NCBI RefSeq assembly: GCF_000165485.1 | Contig: NC_014623.1 | Location: forward strand, 8,326,893-8,390,892 | Length of the DNA stretch: 64,000 nt | From: Stigmatella aurantiaca DW4/3-1 | GTDB taxonomy: Bacteria > Myxococcota > Myxococcia > Myxococcales > Myxococcaceae | Direction of reading: 5' to 3' | In this document: positions 53,472-62,590 of the stretch, in pieces | How positions within the stretch are numbered: the stretch's first letter is position 1 | Layout of the letters: each line of letters begins with the position of its first letter | Position numbers and translations under genes: made by a program | The notes under the pieces: model-generated | Seen by the model: only the letters and a program-made list of their open reading frames with translations | Databases searched by the model: none | What the model was told of the DNA's origin: nothing

Positions 53472-54290
53472 TCAGCCCCGGAGCAGCACGCCCAGATTCT
53501 CCCGCTCCCACCGCAGCGCCAGGCCGTAGTGGGGGAAGGCCTTCTCCCGCTCCCGGAACGCGCGCGGGTGGTGCACCCGGCGCCCGCCCCGGCCCGTGCT
53601 GGGAAACAACTGGTGGAGCATTTCGTGGAAGACGATGAACTCCACAAAGAACGCGGGCACCTCCGGCCGGTCCAGCGCCGGGTGGATGCGGATCTCCCGC
53701 GTCTGATGATCATAGACACCCAAACGAATGGACTTCCGGCGGCGCCGGGGCGGCATGCGGCCCCAGCCGATCCGGGCCTGGATGCCATCCTGGAAGTACA
53801 GCCGGTTCACCGTGTCGAAGAGGCGCTGCAGATCAAAGCAGTTGCCGCGCGGGTTGAGCTCCGCATCCGATTCCCGGCGGAACTGGCGGATACGGGGCTG
53901 CTGGCCCCGGATGTAGTCGTCCAGAACACCGCCCGCGCCCCGGTGCCCCCGGCCTGCGTAGTCCGCCACGGCGCGCACCACCGGCTCGGGCGCGTCCAGA
54001 AACATGTGGTGCAGCCGGAGTTGCAGCACGTTGGCTCCCCGGCGGAAGGACACCATCGTCGAGCGGTTGTCCGTCACCGCCAGCCGCACGGGCATGCCGA
54101 GATCCGCCGAGAGCCGCCACGCCAAGGTCTCCGCCCGGGAGAACAGCTCATCCCGGGAGGAAGCGATGACACGAGGCGCTTCCTCCACCCGGTTGCGCAC
54201 GGGGGGCTGCGGCACAGGGGCGGGCCGAACCGGCGCCGCCGGGCTGCCGACGAGGGTGAACATCGACATCTGGGGAGGGTACTCGGGCAT
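53472..54290 (-). CDS. SprT-like zinc metallopeptidase domain protein
   Basis: The 272-residue protein has a Pro-rich start and then a SprT/M48-like minigluzincin fold, with the zinc motif FHEMLHQLF (HExxH) near residue 218 preceded by VPAFFVEFIV. The strand RLGVYDHQTREIRIHPAL is typical of SprT-like domains. The later histidine-rich RRVHHPRAF could give the third ligand. The role is unknown; Spartan-type DNA-protein crosslink repair or a chaperone-type protease are options from the family. It is monocistronic between pyk and the YkgJ-like gene. Confidence 0.8.
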   Translation of the reverse strand: MPEYPPQMSMFTLVGSPAAPVRPAPVPQPPVRNRVEEAPRVIASSRDELFSRAETLAWRLSADLGMPVRLAVTDNRSTMVSFRRGANVLQLRLHHMFLDAPEPVVRAVADYAGRGHRGAGGVLDDYIRGQQPRIRQFRRESDAELNPRGNCFDLQRLFDTVNRLYFQDGIQARIGWGRMPPRRRRKSIRLGVYDHQTREIRIHPALDRPEVPAFFVEFIVFHEMLHQLFPSTGRGGRRVHHPRAFREREKAFPHYGLALRWERENLGVLLRG

Positions 54291-54367
54291 CGACGCCCGG
54301 CATCGTACTCAGCACCTTTGGGGACTCAAGGCCGGCGGCTTCTGGCCGCCCGCCCTCCGTCAGGCCG

Positions 54368-54925
54368 TCAACCGCGACCGTGCGCGCGTGACTCCTCGGC
54401 CAGGCTGGCGCCCAGCGCCTCCACCGCTTCACGCGTAGTACCGAACATCACCAGCAGTTCCTCCATGGATCCGGCCTCCTCCACCGCCAGACATGCCCCT
54501 CCCTCCTCACGCGCCAGCGCGAGGTCTCCATAGCGGCTCACCGCCACACTCCAGCTCCCATCCGCCCACTGCTCGAAAGGGTAGAGCCGACAGGCCACGG
54601 GCCGCACGTCCGCGGGGAGCCCGCACCCCTTCGCCGGATCGAGAAAGACACAGGCCCCCCTGCGGGACGCGAGCGTCACCCGCACGGGCCCCCGGCGAAA
54701 GTAGCCCCGGTAGAGCGGCCACCGGCTCTCGTACTCCGCGGCCACGTACTCGGTGAGCCCCTCTTCGTGGGTGAAGCGGTGCACGGCCAGCCCCGTATGC
54801 GCGTGGATGCGCGCCATGTCCGCCCGGGTCACGATCGCCAGGTGCTCACTGCCACGAGGCTCACAACAGGACTTGCCGAGCAGCTTGGGGCAGCGCACGC
54901 AGGCGGAACCCTGGGGCACGCTCAT
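54368..54925 (-). CDS. YkgJ-family cysteine cluster protein
   Basis: The 185-residue protein has the zinc- or iron-cluster pattern of YkgJ proteins: CVRCPKLLGKSCCEP at the N-terminus, GACVFLDPAKGCGLP in the middle and RPVACRLYPF after it. The family (CxxCxxxCC...C...C...C) probably binds an iron-sulfur cluster or zinc and is of unknown function. Its ATG overlaps the stop of the RqcH-like gene by four bases, so both are translated from one transcript. Confidence 0.85.
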   Translation of the reverse strand: MSVPQGSACVRCPKLLGKSCCEPRGSEHLAIVTRADMARIHAHTGLAVHRFTHEEGLTEYVAAEYESRWPLYRGYFRRGPVRVTLASRRGACVFLDPAKGCGLPADVRPVACRLYPFEQWADGSWSVAVSRYGDLALAREEGGACLAVEEAGSMEELLVMFGTTREAVEALGASLAEESRAHGRG

Positions 54926-56382
54926 GAAGGGGCCGGTTCCGTGTGGCGTGTCTTGAGCAGCCGCTCGAGCCGATCGGGCTCCATGCGCACCTGGAACGTC
55001 TTCTCCCGGCTGTAGAGGACCTGGCCCGGGGCGGCGCCCTTCACCTTGCGGAGGAATTTCACCGGCACGTAGCTCACCTCGCCTCGCGGCTCGCCCTTGG
55101 CCCCCGAGTGGTGGAGCGCCAGGTGGGCCGCATCCAGCAACACCTCCTGGGGCACCTCCATGCCCTTCTCCAGGGGCACGACCACATGGCTGCCTGGCTG
55201 CCCTCGGGCGTGCAGCCAGAGGTGGTACGGCCGGGCCACCTTGAAGCTCAAGGTGTCGTTGTCCTCCGCGCCCCGCCCTACCCAGATGCGCTGGCCGCCA
55301 TGGCCCACGTACTCCTTATAAGGACGGCCCTCCGGCGGCCCCTCCTCCCCCGTGGGCAGTTGGAGCACCTCCGCCTGGGCCAGCAGCGCCGCCTCCTCCA
55401 TGCGCTCCAACTGCTCGATGGCCTCGCGCGCCTGGGCCACCTCGCGCGCCAGCTCCGCCTCGCGCCGACGCGCCTGCTCCACCCCGCGCAGCAGGCGCTT
55501 GTACTGGTGGAAGTGCCAGTCCACCTGCTCCTTCGGCCCGCGCTTCGGGTCCAGCTTCACCCGCACCTCCTCCATGCCCGACTCGGTGTACGCGGTGAGC
55601 GTCGCCTCGGTGGCGCCCCGGCGCAGGCGGTGGAGGTTCTGGGAGAGCAACTCCCCCAGGCGCCGATGCTCCTCCGCGTCCGGGCCCCGCGCGGCCTCCG
55701 CCCGGACCTTCTCCAGCGTCCGTCCCGAGCGCTTGAGGCGCGCCCGGTAGGGCAGTGCGAGGCGCCGGCGGATGGACTCCGCCCGGCTGCGGCGATCCTT
55801 CTGCCCCAGCAGCCGCTCCGCGGCCTGCGCATGGGGGGCAAAGTCCTCCGCTTCCGGCTGGAGGCGGGAGGGCGCGCTCCGGGCCTTCTCGAGCGCCTCG
55901 GGGGGCAGGGGCGGCGGCGGCACCCACTCCGCGCCCGGGTGCAGTCCCCGGCGCTGCGCCAGCCCCTCGCCAGAGAGCATCAGCACCCGGTGGCTCGCGC
56001 TCAGCAGCACGAGCCCTGCCGGCGAGGCCAGCTCCAGCACCAACCGCCGCGAGCCCTCTTCTTCCCGGTGGAACTCCAGCACCACGGCCCGCTCGGCTTC
56101 CCGCCACTCGGCCGACTTCAGCTTGAAGCCCGTCAGCTCCTGGCGCAGCCAGCGCTGGAACGGCGCGGGCTCGCCCGGTGTCGGAAACCGGTCAGCCGCC
56201 ACGGACACGCGCGCCAGCTCCCCTTCGGCGCACAGGCACAGGAGAAAGGATCTGCCCGGCACCCGCATCTCCAGGTACGCCAGCCGCGGCAGCGGGCACC
56301 ACGCCTTCTGCACCACCGCGCCCACCAGGCGCGTACCCGCCTCCACCACCACTTGTTCCACTTCCACCGGGCGCAGGGACAT
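54922..56382 (-). CDS. RqcH/NFACT-family ribosome quality control protein
   Basis: The 486-residue protein has the NFACT architecture. An N-terminal domain is followed by helix-hairpin-helix and long coiled-coil regions (residues about 290-350; RGVEQARRREAELAREVAQA) and the C-terminal NFACT-R domain with RIWVGRGAEDNDTLSFKVAR and YHLWLHARGQPGSHVVV. RqcH binds stalled 50S-peptidyl-tRNA and recruits tRNA-Ala to add Ala tails; the homologue here is somewhat shorter than the Bacillus protein. It heads an operon with the YkgJ-like gene. Confidence 0.9.
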   Translation of the reverse strand: MSLRPVEVEQVVVEAGTRLVGAVVQKAWCPLPRLAYLEMRVPGRSFLLCLCAEGELARVSVAADRFPTPGEPAPFQRWLRQELTGFKLKSAEWREAERAVVLEFHREEEGSRRLVLELASPAGLVLLSASHRVLMLSGEGLAQRRGLHPGAEWVPPPPLPPEALEKARSAPSRLQPEAEDFAPHAQAAERLLGQKDRRSRAESIRRRLALPYRARLKRSGRTLEKVRAEAARGPDAEEHRRLGELLSQNLHRLRRGATEATLTAYTESGMEEVRVKLDPKRGPKEQVDWHFHQYKRLLRGVEQARRREAELAREVAQAREAIEQLERMEEAALLAQAEVLQLPTGEEGPPEGRPYKEYVGHGGQRIWVGRGAEDNDTLSFKVARPYHLWLHARGQPGSHVVVPLEKGMEVPQEVLLDAAHLALHHSGAKGEPRGEVSYVPVKFLRKVKGAAPGQVLYSREKTFQVRMEPDRLERLLKTRHTEPAPS

Positions 56383-56415
56383 GAGGCCTCCCTACCTCCC
56401 CGGGCGGAAAATGAA

Positions 56416-56444
56416 AACGGCCCGGCGGATTCCGCCGGGCCGTT
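56416..56444 (-). terminator. Strong terminator hairpin behind the H1-like gene
   Basis: AACGGCCCGGCGGA pairs perfectly with TCCGCCGGGCCGTT (14 bp, a one-base centre), and on the minus strand it runs into TTCATTTTCC. It lies about 45 bases past the stop of the H1-like gene and would insulate it from the RqcH gene. Confidence 0.8.
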
Positions 56445-56487
56445 CACAGGAATCTCAGCGGACACCCGCCGAGATCGACCACCTTCA

Positions 56488-56670
56488 TCAGGCGTTGGGC
56501 GCAGACGGAGCAGAGGGCGCCTTGGACGCACTCTTGCGCGTGGTCTTACGGGCGGCCTTCTTCGCCGGAGCCTTCTTGGCAGCCGCCGCCTTCTTCTTCG
56601 GGGCAGCGGTCTTCTTCGTGGTCTTCTTCGGGGCGCTCTTTTTCGAGGCGGTCTTCTTCTTAGCGGCCAT
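56488..56670 (-). CDS. Small histone H1-like Lys/Ala-rich protein
   Basis: The 60-residue protein is almost wholly Lys, Ala, Thr and Pro (KKKTASKKSAPKKTTKKTAA), the composition of the disordered DNA-condensing tail of bacterial H1-like proteins such as HctA/BpH1 and the AlgP-type repeats. Its predicted charge is strongly positive. ATG 56670 has a GGAGGG ribosome site. It is monocistronic with its own terminator. The role is inferred to be nucleoid binding. Confidence 0.85.
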   Translation of the reverse strand: MAAKKKTASKKSAPKKTTKKTAAPKKKAAAAKKAPAKKAARKTTRKSASKAPSAPSAPNA

Positions 56671-57051
56671 GCAAACCCTCCGTTCGGTTGGTTGCCCTCG
56701 TCCAGGGGGACGGGGCCCTGCACTCGGACTGATGGACTGAGTGCTTGACTTGAATGGTAGAGGCGCCACGCGTGTGTGTCAACGCATGGTGACGTATTGC
56801 ATGGTTTGTCGCGAGCCGATTTTCCGGCCTGCGCGCGTTCGCGGCCCGCGTCATGCGCGCCGCGGCGAGCCGGCGAGCACGCGCGGAGGCCGAGAATTCG
56901 CCTCGGGAAGCGACGCGGCGCGGAGGCCGAGAATTCGGCTCCGGACGCGACGCGGATTCATTCCCGGCAACTGTCCGCTGCCTCGCACTGGCCGGTCGCG
57001 CACGCCGCGCTTCCGCCCGATGGTGGCGGCGGCCTAGGGTGCGCGCCCGCG
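56671..57051. other. Divergent intergenic region with a 37-bp tandem duplication
   Basis: These 381 bases separate the H1-like gene from the glucosidase. Promoters for both must lie here. Two consecutive 37-base units (56881-56917 and 56918-56954) match at 34 positions, including an exact 20-base GCGCGGAGGCCGAGAATTCG. The rest is GC-rich without a gene; 56795-56825 is less GC-rich and may hold the H1-gene promoter. Confidence 0.6.
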
Positions 57052-58368
57052 ATGAGTGCCGACGAGAAGACGTTTCCCAGGGACTTCACCTTCGGGGTGG
57101 CCACCTCCGCCTATCAGGTGGAGGGCGGCATCGAGAACGACTGGGCCGAGTGGGAGCGCGCGGGCCGGCTGAAGGAGCCCCACACGCGCTGCGGGCGCGC
57201 GGTGGACCACTGGAACCGTTACGAAGAGGACTATGGGCTGGCCGTGGACGTGGGGGCCTCCGCCTTCCGCGTCTCCCTGGAGTGGGCGCGCATCGAGCCT
57301 GAGCGGGGGCGCTTCGACGGGGCGGCGCTCGAGGCCTACCGGGAGCGGCTCTTGCGGATGAAGGCCCGGGGGCTGCGTCCCGTGGTGACGCTGCACCACT
57401 TCACCCACCCCACGTGGTTCCACCGCGAGACGCCCTGGCACACGCCCGCCAGCGTGGACGCCTTCCGCGCCTACGTCCGTGCGTGCGCCCCTCTCCTGAA
57501 GGGGTTGGAGGCGCTCCTCATCAGCCTGAACGAGCCCATGGTGGTGCTGCTGGGCGGCTACCTCCAGGGCTTGCTGCCCCCGGGCTTCGCCGATGGGCCC
57601 AAGACGATGGCGGCCCTGGAGAACATGGTGCGGGCGCACGTGGCCGCGCGCGAGGAGCTCCAGGCGGTGCTCGGCCGGGTGGAGCTGGGCATCTCCCAGA
57701 ACATGCTCTGCTTCACCCCGGACCGGTGGTGGCACCCGCTGGACCACGCCGCCGTCCGGCTGGGCGCCCATGCCTACAACCATGCCTTCCACGAGGCCCT
57801 CGTCACCGGGAAGCTTCGGGTGACGATGCCGGGGCTTGCCTCCACCCGGGCGGAGATTCCCCAGGCCCGGGGCTCGTGCGAGTTCATCGGCGTCAACTAC
57901 TACTCCCGCGCCCACCTGCGCTTCCTGCCCCGTTACCCCTTCCTCGCGTTCCAGTTCCGGGACCGGCTCGGCCGGGGCCTCACGGACATCGGCTGGGAGG
58001 ACTACCCCGAAGGCTTCGGGGAGATCCTCCGCGAGACGAAACGCTACGGGCTGCCCGTGTGGGTAACGGAGAACGGCATCGATGACCGGGGAGGCCAGCG
58101 GCGCCCCCACTTCCTTCACCGGCACCTGGAGCAGGTGCTCGCCGCGCGAGCCCAGGGCGTGGACGTGCGCGGCTACCTCTATTGGAGCCTGCTGGACAAC
58201 TTCGAGTGGCTGGAGGGCTGGGGCCCCCGCTTCGGCCTGTACCACGTGGACTTCGACACCCTGGAGCGCCGCCCTACCCCCGCCTGCGCCTACTTCCGCG
58301 CCGTGGCCCAGGGGCGGCGGCTGATCGCCCCGGAAGCCCTGGAAGCTCAGCCCAGCGCTGCCCGGTAG
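57052..58368 (+). CDS. Family 1 glycoside hydrolase (beta-glucosidase-like)
   Basis: The 438-residue protein has the GH1 barrel: FTFGVATSAYQVEGG at the start, LISLNEPM with the acid/base Glu near residue 164, WVTENGIDD with the nucleophile Glu near residue 341, and YWSLLDNFEW with GLYHVDF near the end. These are all hallmark elements of beta-glucosidases/galactosidases with retaining chemistry. There is no signal peptide, so it is intracellular. The start ATG 57052 has no clear ribosome site. It overlaps dusB at the convergent 3' ends by 22 bases. Confidence 0.93.
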   Translation: MSADEKTFPRDFTFGVATSAYQVEGGIENDWAEWERAGRLKEPHTRCGRAVDHWNRYEEDYGLAVDVGASAFRVSLEWARIEPERGRFDGAALEAYRERLLRMKARGLRPVVTLHHFTHPTWFHRETPWHTPASVDAFRAYVRACAPLLKGLEALLISLNEPMVVLLGGYLQGLLPPGFADGPKTMAALENMVRAHVAAREELQAVLGRVELGISQNMLCFTPDRWWHPLDHAAVRLGAHAYNHAFHEALVTGKLRVTMPGLASTRAEIPQARGSCEFIGVNYYSRAHLRFLPRYPFLAFQFRDRLGRGLTDIGWEDYPEGFGEILRETKRYGLPVWVTENGIDDRGGQRRPHFLHRHLEQVLAARAQGVDVRGYLYWSLLDNFEWLEGWGPRFGLYHVDFDTLERRPTPACAYFRAVAQGRRLIAPEALEAQPSAAR

Positions 58369-59360
58369 TCGACCTCCTGCTCCTCGCTGGGGGCCTCGGG
58401 GTCCACGGGGGCGGAGGCGAAGAAGCGGACCACGGCGTCCTCCACGCTCGCGGGCGTCTCCAGCGTGTTGACCTCCGCACGAAAGGCGGCGGCGCCGTGC
58501 AGCCCGTGCGCATACCAGGCCATGTGCCGGCGGAAGGAGCGCACCGCGCCGAGCGGCTCGCCCACGAACTCCACATGGGCCCGGAAGTGCTCCAGCACCC
58601 CCGCGCAGCGCTCCTCGGGGGTGGGGGGAGGGCCCCCGGCCAACTCCCGGAAGATCCACGGGTTGCCCAGCGCCCCGCGGCCAATCATCACGAAGTCACA
58701 CCCGGTGGTCTCCCGCATGCGGCGCGCGTCCGCGGGCGTCTTCACGTCCCCATTGCCAATGAGGGTCCGGTCCGGAAAGTGGCGCTTGAGGTCCGCAATG
58801 ACGCTCCAGTCGGCGAAGCCCGAGTAACCCTGGTCCCGGGTGCGCGGGTGGATGGCGAGCGCGGCGCAGCCGGCCGAGAACAGCTCGCCGGCCATCTGGA
58901 GGTAGTTGCGGTGGTGCGCGTCCCAGCCCGAGCGGATTTTGCAGGTGACGGGCAGCCCCGTCGCCTCGGCGATGGCCTGGACGATGCGCGCGGCCCGGAG
59001 GGGCTCGCACATCAGGGCACTGCCCGCCCCGTTCTTCGTCACCTTCTTCACCGGGCAGCCCATGTTGATGTCGATGATTTGCGCCCCATGCGCCTTGCCC
59101 ACGAGGGCGGCCTGGGCCATGGCCTCCGGCTCGCCCCCGAAAATCTGGAGCGAATAGGGCCGCTCCACCTCGGGCGAGAAGCGCAGGTACTTGAGCGTGC
59201 GCTGGTTGGCGCGCATGAGCCCCTGGGCGCTCACCAGCTCGGTGGGGCACAAGGCCGCCCCCCATTTGAAGGCGATGACCCGAAAGGGCCGCTCGCTCAC
59301 CCCCGCCATGGGGGCCAGGATGTACGGATTGGGAAGGGAATAAGGACCGATCTGCAACAT
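58347..59360 (-). CDS. dusB: tRNA-dihydrouridine synthase DusB
   Basis: This 337-residue flavoenzyme reduces uridines in tRNA D-loops with NADPH. Features are the FMN-barrel start LAPMAGVSERPFR, the catalytic Cys in IDINMGCPVKKVTKNGAGS near residue 98, TCKIRSGWD, AIHPRTRDQGY, IGNGDVKTP and MIGRGALGNPW. The C-terminal domain has the Dus helical bundle. ATG 59360 gives the normal start. It diverges from the M50-type protease gene across 95 bases. Confidence 0.95.
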   Translation of the reverse strand: MLQIGPYSLPNPYILAPMAGVSERPFRVIAFKWGAALCPTELVSAQGLMRANQRTLKYLRFSPEVERPYSLQIFGGEPEAMAQAALVGKAHGAQIIDINMGCPVKKVTKNGAGSALMCEPLRAARIVQAIAEATGLPVTCKIRSGWDAHHRNYLQMAGELFSAGCAALAIHPRTRDQGYSGFADWSVIADLKRHFPDRTLIGNGDVKTPADARRMRETTGCDFVMIGRGALGNPWIFRELAGGPPPTPEERCAGVLEHFRAHVEFVGEPLGAVRSFRRHMAWYAHGLHGAAAFRAEVNTLETPASVEDAVVRFFASAPVDPEAPSEEQEVDYRAALG

Positions 59361-59455
59361 GGAGGGCGGGAACCTATCGGATTGTCCGGGCCGCCGCAGG
59401 GGCGGCGACACACTCTCTCTGCGCGGCCGTACCTGAACGGTTAAGGTACGGGCCA

Positions 59456-60880
59456 ATGTTCCGTTTCCGCCTCGGGAGCATTCCCGTCGAGGTTCACTCC
59501 TTCCACCTGCTCGCCTCGGCCGTGTTCGGGTGGAGCTTCGCCTCCTACGCCTCCCAGGTGGGCCCCCCCTGGCTGGCCGAGTACGTTCTGGTGGAGGGGC
59601 ACCCCCGGTACGGCGCCGCCATCGCGGCCTATGTGCTGGCCTGGATGTTCATCGTCTTCGTGTCGGTGGTCGTCCACGAGCTGGGCCACGCGGTGTTCTT
59701 CCGGGCGTTCGGTTACCAGCCGAACATCGTGCTCGTCTGGCTCGGCGGCGAGACGTACCCCAACGCCTCCAGCCCCATTCCCTGGCACAAGAGCGTGCTG
59801 AGCACCCTGGCCGGTCCCCTGTTCGGCTTGCTGCTGGGGGGCGTGTGCTGGGCCGGGGCCAGCCTGGTGGGAGGCCACTCCGTGGCGCTCGACTTCTTCC
59901 TCTTCTGGTTCCTCCGGGCCAACCTCTTCTGGGCCGCGCTCAACCTGCTGCCCGTCCCCCCGCTGGACGGGGGCCATGTCACCACCACGCTGGCCTCCCG
60001 CTTCTTTGGCCGGGCCGGCTTCATCGCCGCCCAGGGCCTCGCGCTCCTCATCGCCCTGGCCATGGTGGCCTGGGGGCTCCGGACCGGCTCGCTGCTCCTG
60101 CCCGTCTTCTTCGCCATGTGGGGATTCCAATGCATCCGGGCCATCCGGGATGCCTTCCAGGCAGGCCGCATGGGCGAGGCCCAGCGGCCCCTGGCCGAAG
60201 CCCTCCGTCAGGCGCAGCTGGCGCTCTCCAAAGGAGCGCTCGACGAAGCCCGCGCCCTCGCCGCCCCCGTCCTGGAGGGGGGCGAAGCCCTGACCCCCCA
60301 GCTGGCCAGCCACGCCCACCACTTGCTGGGGTGGGTGGCCGTCAAGGAAGGCCAGGGCCGGATCGCGCTGGACCACTTCGCCCAGGTGCAAGGCCAGCCC
60401 GTGGAGACCCACGCCCTGGCGGCGGCCTTCTCCCTGGTGGGAGACGAAACCCGGGCCCTGCCCCTGTGGGAGATGGCCTGGCGCGACACGGGCGACCGCA
60501 CGGTGATGCACGAGTACGGCGGCTGCCTCCTGCGCGCCGGAAAGCGGGACGCGGCCCTGAAGCTGCCGGGGGTGGACCTCGCGGCCGCCTTCTCGTGCGC
60601 GGAGCGGGTGCTCTTCATCCGGGGCGCCTATTCCGAGGCGGCGGCCATGGGCGAGTCGGCCCTGGCCTACGTCCCCAGCTCCCAGATCGCCTATGACGCG
60701 GCGTGTGCCTACGCCAAGGCTCAGAACGTGACGGACGCGGTGCGTCTACTGCACCGCGCCAAGGAGCTGGGCTACCGGGACGCGGACTATGCCGCCTCGG
60801 ACGAGGACCTGGCCCCCCTGCACGGGCACCCGGGTTTCGAGGCCTGGCTGACAGAGCTGCGGCAATCTGCGGCGTCCTGA
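59456..60880 (+). CDS. M50-family membrane metalloprotease with TPR-like C-terminus
   Basis: The 474-residue protein has a site-2 protease-like membrane domain of about 230 residues with VVVHELGHAVF (HExxH near residue 74) and LLPVPPLDGGHV (the second zinc-binding LDG motif near residue 170) in adjacent helices. About 240 cytosolic residues of TPR-like helices follow, for example ALSKGALDEARALAAPVLEG. The family cleaves substrate proteins within the membrane; the TPR part may select the substrate. It is followed by the desaturase gene in the same direction. Confidence 0.9.
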   Translation: MFRFRLGSIPVEVHSFHLLASAVFGWSFASYASQVGPPWLAEYVLVEGHPRYGAAIAAYVLAWMFIVFVSVVVHELGHAVFFRAFGYQPNIVLVWLGGETYPNASSPIPWHKSVLSTLAGPLFGLLLGGVCWAGASLVGGHSVALDFFLFWFLRANLFWAALNLLPVPPLDGGHVTTTLASRFFGRAGFIAAQGLALLIALAMVAWGLRTGSLLLPVFFAMWGFQCIRAIRDAFQAGRMGEAQRPLAEALRQAQLALSKGALDEARALAAPVLEGGEALTPQLASHAHHLLGWVAVKEGQGRIALDHFAQVQGQPVETHALAAAFSLVGDETRALPLWEMAWRDTGDRTVMHEYGGCLLRAGKRDAALKLPGVDLAAAFSCAERVLFIRGAYSEAAAMGESALAYVPSSQIAYDAACAYAKAQNVTDAVRLLHRAKELGYRDADYAASDEDLAPLHGHPGFEAWLTELRQSAAS

Positions 60881-60907
60881 CAGAGCCATGACATGGGGGG
60901 GTGTTGA

Positions 60908-61966
60908 TTGGGGCTGAGGCTGAACAGCTTCCGACCCGTTCCACACCCTGCCGAGGCTCCTTTGAAAACCGACACCCCTGCCCTGGCCCCCGACGATAAG
61001 ATCAACTGGCTGGCCTCCATCCCCTTCCTGGGCATCCACGCGATGTGCCTCTTTGTCCTCTCTGTGGGGGCGAAGCCCGTGGATGTGCTGGTGTGCCTGG
61101 CCCTCTACGTGATTCGCATGTGGGGCGTCACCGCGGGCTACCACCGCTACTTCAGCCACCGGGCCTACAAGACGAACCGCGTCTTCCAGTTCATCCTCGC
61201 CCTGGTGGCGACGTCGTCCGCCCAGAAGGGCGTGCTGTGGTGGGCCGCCAACCACCGGCACCACCACCGGGAGTCGGACACGGAGCTGGACATCCACTCG
61301 CCGCTCCACAAGGGCTTCTGGTGGAGCCACATGGGCTGGATCATGTGCCCGAAGTACGAGCAGACGCGCTTCGAGGCCATCAAGGATTTCGCGCGCTTCC
61401 CGGAGCTGCGCTTCCTCAACCGCTTCTTCCTGCTGCCGCCCATCGCGCTGGCCGTGGCGCTGTACTTCATCGGTGGCTTCTCGATGCTCGTCTGGGGCTT
61501 CTTCGTGAGCACCACGCTGCTGTACCACGGCACCTTCACCATCAACTCGCTGAGCCACATCTTCGGCAACCGCCGCTACCGCACCACGGACACCAGCAAG
61601 AACAACTGGCTCCTGGCGCTCATCACCCTGGGCGAGGGGTGGCACAACAACCACCACTACTACCAGAACACCGCCAACCAGGGCTGGTTCTGGTGGGAAG
61701 TCGACATCAGCTACTACTCGCTGAAGGTGCTCTCCTGGATGCGCGTGGTGAGCGATCTGCGCACGCCCTCGGACCAGGTGAAGTACGCCTACAAGAAGTA
61801 CACCCCCGAGATGCAGGCGGAGCTGAAGGCCTCCACGGACTTCTGGGGCGCCGTGTCCTCCCGGAAGAAGGCGGCGGAGGACAAGGTGCGCGAGGCCCTG
61901 GAGGCCGCGGCGGACCACCTGCCGACCTCCGCGCCCGCCCCGCAGGCCCTGCTCAAGCGGCAGTAG
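60908..61966 (+). CDS. Acyl-CoA (delta-9-type) fatty acid desaturase
   Basis: This di-iron membrane desaturase has the three histidine boxes: YHRYFSHR, NHRHHHRESD and WHNNHHYY, all in family order, between four hydrophobic segments. The FxLN-type central loop and KYEQTRFEAIK follow as in stearoyl-CoA desaturases. It introduces a cis double bond into acyl-CoA and would adjust membrane fluidity. The start is uncertain: TTG 60908 is listed, while TTG 60962 (KTDTPALAPDDK) behind CCGAGG is an alternative with the better ribosome site. It is 28 bases after the protease gene. Confidence 0.92.
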   Translation: MGLRLNSFRPVPHPAEAPLKTDTPALAPDDKINWLASIPFLGIHAMCLFVLSVGAKPVDVLVCLALYVIRMWGVTAGYHRYFSHRAYKTNRVFQFILALVATSSAQKGVLWWAANHRHHHRESDTELDIHSPLHKGFWWSHMGWIMCPKYEQTRFEAIKDFARFPELRFLNRFFLLPPIALAVALYFIGGFSMLVWGFFVSTTLLYHGTFTINSLSHIFGNRRYRTTDTSKNNWLLALITLGEGWHNNHHYYQNTANQGWFWWEVDISYYSLKVLSWMRVVSDLRTPSDQVKYAYKKYTPEMQAELKASTDFWGAVSSRKKAAEDKVREALEAAADHLPTSAPAPQALLKRQ

Positions 61967-61984
61967 GCCCGGCGCCCGGGCCGC

Positions 61985-62590
61985 TCAGGGCCCCTCGCGG
62001 CGCTCATACACGAGCGCCGCGGCGAACCGGGCGCAGTCACAGTCCAGGCACCCGCCTGCCGCACACGCGCCGCACGTCTTCTCCAGCTGCTTCTTGAGGG
62101 CTTTCCGGGCGCGGTAGAGCCGGACGGCCGCGTGGTTGGCGGTGATTCCCGAGGATTGGGCGACCTCCGCCACGGACTGCTCCTCGAGGTCCACCTTCCG
62201 CACGGCGTCCGCGTACTCGGGCTTCAGGGCCCCCAGCTGGCGGTGGAGGCACTGGCAAGGGGACGGCTTCAGCGCGGGCTGGAGCGCCTCTCCCGCCACC
62301 GCCTGGGCCTCACGGGCCAGGGCCCGCTCGCTGACCCGCTGGTGCCGGAAGTGGTCGGCCAGAGCGTTGCGGAGCACCCGGTAGAACCACGCCATCAGCC
62401 GTGCGCCCTCCAGCCCGGGCGCTCCCCGCTCGAGGACCCGGACGAGGGTGCCTTGCAGCACCTCCTCGGCCACGGACTCGCTGCCCGTCCTCCGCAGCAG
62501 GAAGGACCGGAAGCGCGGGTACCTCAAGACGAGCATCCGCCGTGCCTCTTCGGACAGCGGCCTCCATTGTTTATCGCTCGGGCTTTCCAT
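61985..62590 (-). CDS. ECF sigma factor with C-terminal Cys cluster (CorE-like)
   Basis: The 201-residue protein has ECF regions 2 and 4: VLQGTLVRVLERGA with MAWFYRVLRNALADHFRHQR, and EEQSVAEVAQSSGITANHAA as the helix-turn-helix. The C-terminal tail is Cys-rich (TCGACAAGGCLDCDC). CorE-type sigma factors of myxobacteria end in a Cys-rich domain that senses copper or cadmium, so a metal-responsive sigma factor is likely. Its start at ATG 62590 overlaps the multicopper oxidase gene by 20 bases, placing both in one operon. Confidence 0.88.
   Translation of the reverse strand: MESPSDKQWRPLSEEARRMLVLRYPRFRSFLLRRTGSESVAEEVLQGTLVRVLERGAPGLEGARLMAWFYRVLRNALADHFRHQRVSERALAREAQAVAGEALQPALKPSPCQCLHRQLGALKPEYADAVRKVDLEEQSVAEVAQSSGITANHAAVRLYRARKALKKQLEKTCGACAAGGCLDCDCARFAAALVYERREGP

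Noticed and set aside
54943-56748. 601-codon frame opposite the RqcH gene
   Set aside because: No motif, and it runs through the H1-like gene and its terminator.
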